A stretch of 42,628 nt of DNA from the NCBI RefSeq assembly GCF_019752415.1, contig NZ_JAIEME010000050.1, positions 1 to 42,628 on the forward strand, in the 5' to 3' direction. Shown here in pieces: positions 41,480-42,628 of this stretch. Each line of letters starts with the position of its first letter. Positions within the stretch are counted from its first letter, which is position 1. Under the pieces are notes generated by a model. The model saw nothing but the letters and a program-made list of their open reading frames with translations, was not told where the DNA came from and did not search any database. A program made the position numbers and the translations under genes. Source of the stretch: Nitrosomonas sp. Its GTDB lineage: Bacteria; Pseudomonadota; Gammaproteobacteria; Burkholderiales; Nitrosomonadaceae.

Positions 41480-41627
41480 TTAACAGGCCATTGAAAAATT
41501 ATCTGCGTTGCCGCTGCGGTGTTAAAAACAGGCTCAAAATGCTCATTTATTAAGCATAAACTGCGCTTTTTCGCCTATTTTTGCCTTGCATCAGCCGCCT
41601 CGATAACATTTTTCAACGGCCTGTCAA
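41480..41627. repeat. MITE-like repeat, copy C (best preserved)
   Basis: 148 bases bounded by TTAACAGGCCATTGAAAAAT on the left and, as its inverse complement, TTGACAGGCCGTTGAAAAAT on the right, with further arm similarity (CTGCGTTGCCGC against CGAGGCGGC). The interior matches copies A and B. There is no open frame inside. It separates the two DUF3467-like genes and could have inserted between them. Confidence 0.88.
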
Positions 41628-41637
41628 AAATTGCCAA

Positions 41638-41967
41638 CTATTTTTTTTGAAGTAATTGATTCAACTGCTGCGCCAAATTGTGCGCGGCTTCAATACTCAG
41701 AGCGATCCGGCACGACATTCTTGCGCCGATGGTATCCGGTATTTTTTCACCCGAACGCGCCAATCGATTCAACGTATGTATCGTCTGAGGATCAAGAAAA
41801 CCGAATTCTACAATAACAACTCCCTGTCCGCCTTGCACAGAAACAACATTAGAATACAGCGCTTGACCGGTATGCTCACCTTGATGCATTTTAACGTTGA
41901 CTTGCAATGCCTGGTTTCCTGTTGCTTCCGCTTTATTCTCCATCGACACATCATTCTGGCTGGTCAT
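41638..41967 (-). CDS. DUF3467-like protein (paralogue 2)
   Basis: 109 residues from ATG 41965-41967, chosen because AGGAGATATTA precedes it; eight more codons are open upstream. Core HQGEHTGQALYSNVVSVQGGQGVVIVEFGFLDPQTIHTLNRLARSGEKIPDTIGARMSCRIALSIEAAHNLAQQLNQLL, about 60% identical to paralogue 1 over this part by eye. It lacks the Ser/Ala tail. The pair may be an operon interrupted by repeat copy C. Function unknown; it lies 414 bases from the divergent RTX gene. Confidence 0.72.
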   Translation of the reverse strand: MTSQNDVSMENKAEATGNQALQVNVKMHQGEHTGQALYSNVVSVQGGQGVVIVEFGFLDPQTIHTLNRLARSGEKIPDTIGARMSCRIALSIEAAHNLAQQLNQLLQKK

Positions 41968-41991
41968 TAATATCTCCTGATTATGCTGCAA

Positions 41992-42381
41992 TTTTAAATC
42001 ACCAATATTTCACGCATTCACTCAAAACGCTATTCTATTCCAAGATCATAGCCGGATTTCATCAATAGGGATCGATAAAGTTCACGGAAAAATATGAGCT
42101 CCTTCAGTAGATAAAACAAGCTCAAGAAAGCCTGCCAACAACTGTAACTCGGATAATGCTCTCTCTATCAGTCATGTAATTTTCCCCTCTACAGAGCATA
42201 TTATTGGTTTCATCATCTATCGAAGAAATTCAAAAACCATAAACCAGGAATCATAAACTTAGTTAACCCAAAACTTTATTTAATCACTTTAGCTATTTGT
42301 ATTTCTTGAAAAATAAATTGTCAGCTACTATCCGTATCGAATGAACAATAATGTTCATTCTTTCCTTTGGGAGAATAATAA
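41992..42381. other. upstream region of the RTX gene
   Basis: About 390 bases without a gene. Near its end the exact inverted repeat AATGAAC-AATAAT-GTTCATT (42340-42359) lies about 22 bases before the start codon and could be an operator or overlap the ribosome site region. Confidence 0.4.
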
Positions 42382-42628
42382 ATGGCAATAATCTATGGAA
42401 CAAGCGGCAACGATAATTTATACGGTAGTTTAGGGGATGATACTTATGAGATTTCGGGTATTTTTTCAACTTCTAATAGTTGGGATCGCATTTGGGAATT
42501 AGCTGATGGCGGAACCGATGACACGATCCATATTATCACTGGCCCAAATATAGGCGATATTCCTGCTTCCGCCGCCGTGCGTATAGTGGGTAGAGATCAG
42601 TACTTCGATCCTGAGAGCGTGCAAATCA
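42382..42628 (+). CDS. RTX/hemolysin-type calcium-binding protein, N-terminal part (runs off window)
   Basis: From ATG 42382 (GGGAG upstream) 82 codons are open to the right edge: MAIIYGTSGNDNLYGSLGDDTYEISG, a GGxGxDxLx-type nonapeptide repeat, then DRIWELADGGTDDTIH. No classical signal peptide; such proteins are usually exported by type I secretion through a C-terminal signal. The start and the first repeats are seen; the remainder, including any enzymatic or repeat domain, is outside the window. Confidence 0.8.
   Translation, partial: MAIIYGTSGNDNLYGSLGDDTYEISGIFSTSNSWDRIWELADGGTDDTIHIITGPNIGDIPASAAVRIVGRDQYFDPESVQI

Overview
The window looks like a chromosomal piece of a Nitrosomonas-like betaproteobacterium. 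This is an inference from the sequence of the housekeeping proteins, the bicarbonate transporter pair (SbtA with a P-II-like partner), the rich multicopper oxidase/cupredoxin content and the GC-moderate codon use. No amo, hao or rRNA gene is present to prove it.

Layout. 1-900: two transposase relics (the N-terminus of an IS5-type transposase running off the left edge and a decayed IS30-type transposase). 938-7239, minus strand: the protein quality-control cluster tig-clpP-clpX-lon, preceded by tRNA-Leu(UAG). 7298-10388: a YciK-like SDR and groES-groEL with a perfect CIRCE operator, a sigma70 promoter and a clear terminator. 10551-11590: a deleted ISNCY-type insertion sequence with recognisable terminal inverted repeats. 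11669-13224: tRNA-Asn followed by a relic of a phage-type adenine methylase and a formylglycine-generating-enzyme (FGE)-fold protein. The C-terminus of that protein carries the NNY-codon pattern of a diversity-generating retroelement (DGR) variable region; no template repeat or reverse transcriptase lies in the window.

13308-19134 is an accessory block of small minus-strand genes: two VOC/PhnB-like proteins, DUF1579, DUF1428, three YCII/DGPF proteins (one with an internal stop), an ECF42-like sigma factor with C-terminal extension, and a frameshifted DUF5995 gene. Two near-identical promoter motifs (TGTCGATTTA, then CGACTA) stand before two of the DGPF genes and are probably what this sigma factor reads.

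19566-33186 is mostly core metabolism: malate dehydrogenase, MltB-like transglycosylase, fur, bamE, dapB, apaH, a PlsC-type acyltransferase, the sbtA-sbtB operon with its terminator, a two-component system, hemE, dgt and a fused aroK-aroB. 33294-37790 is an RND efflux pump with its membrane fusion protein. 38107-40778 is an overlapping pair: a membrane-anchored multicopper oxidase and a histidine-rich membrane-anchored cupredoxin. 40951-41967 holds two paralogous DUF3467-like genes separated by a MITE-like repeat, and the window ends in the first 82 codons of an RTX-type calcium-binding protein.

Three copies of a roughly 145-bp palindromic-ended repeat (3616-3700, 13832-13973, 41480-41627) and a different palindromic element (19277-19395) are scattered between genes. 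Several otherwise good genes are broken by single-base changes, most of them indels in short homopolymers, so sequencing error must be kept in mind beside true decay.
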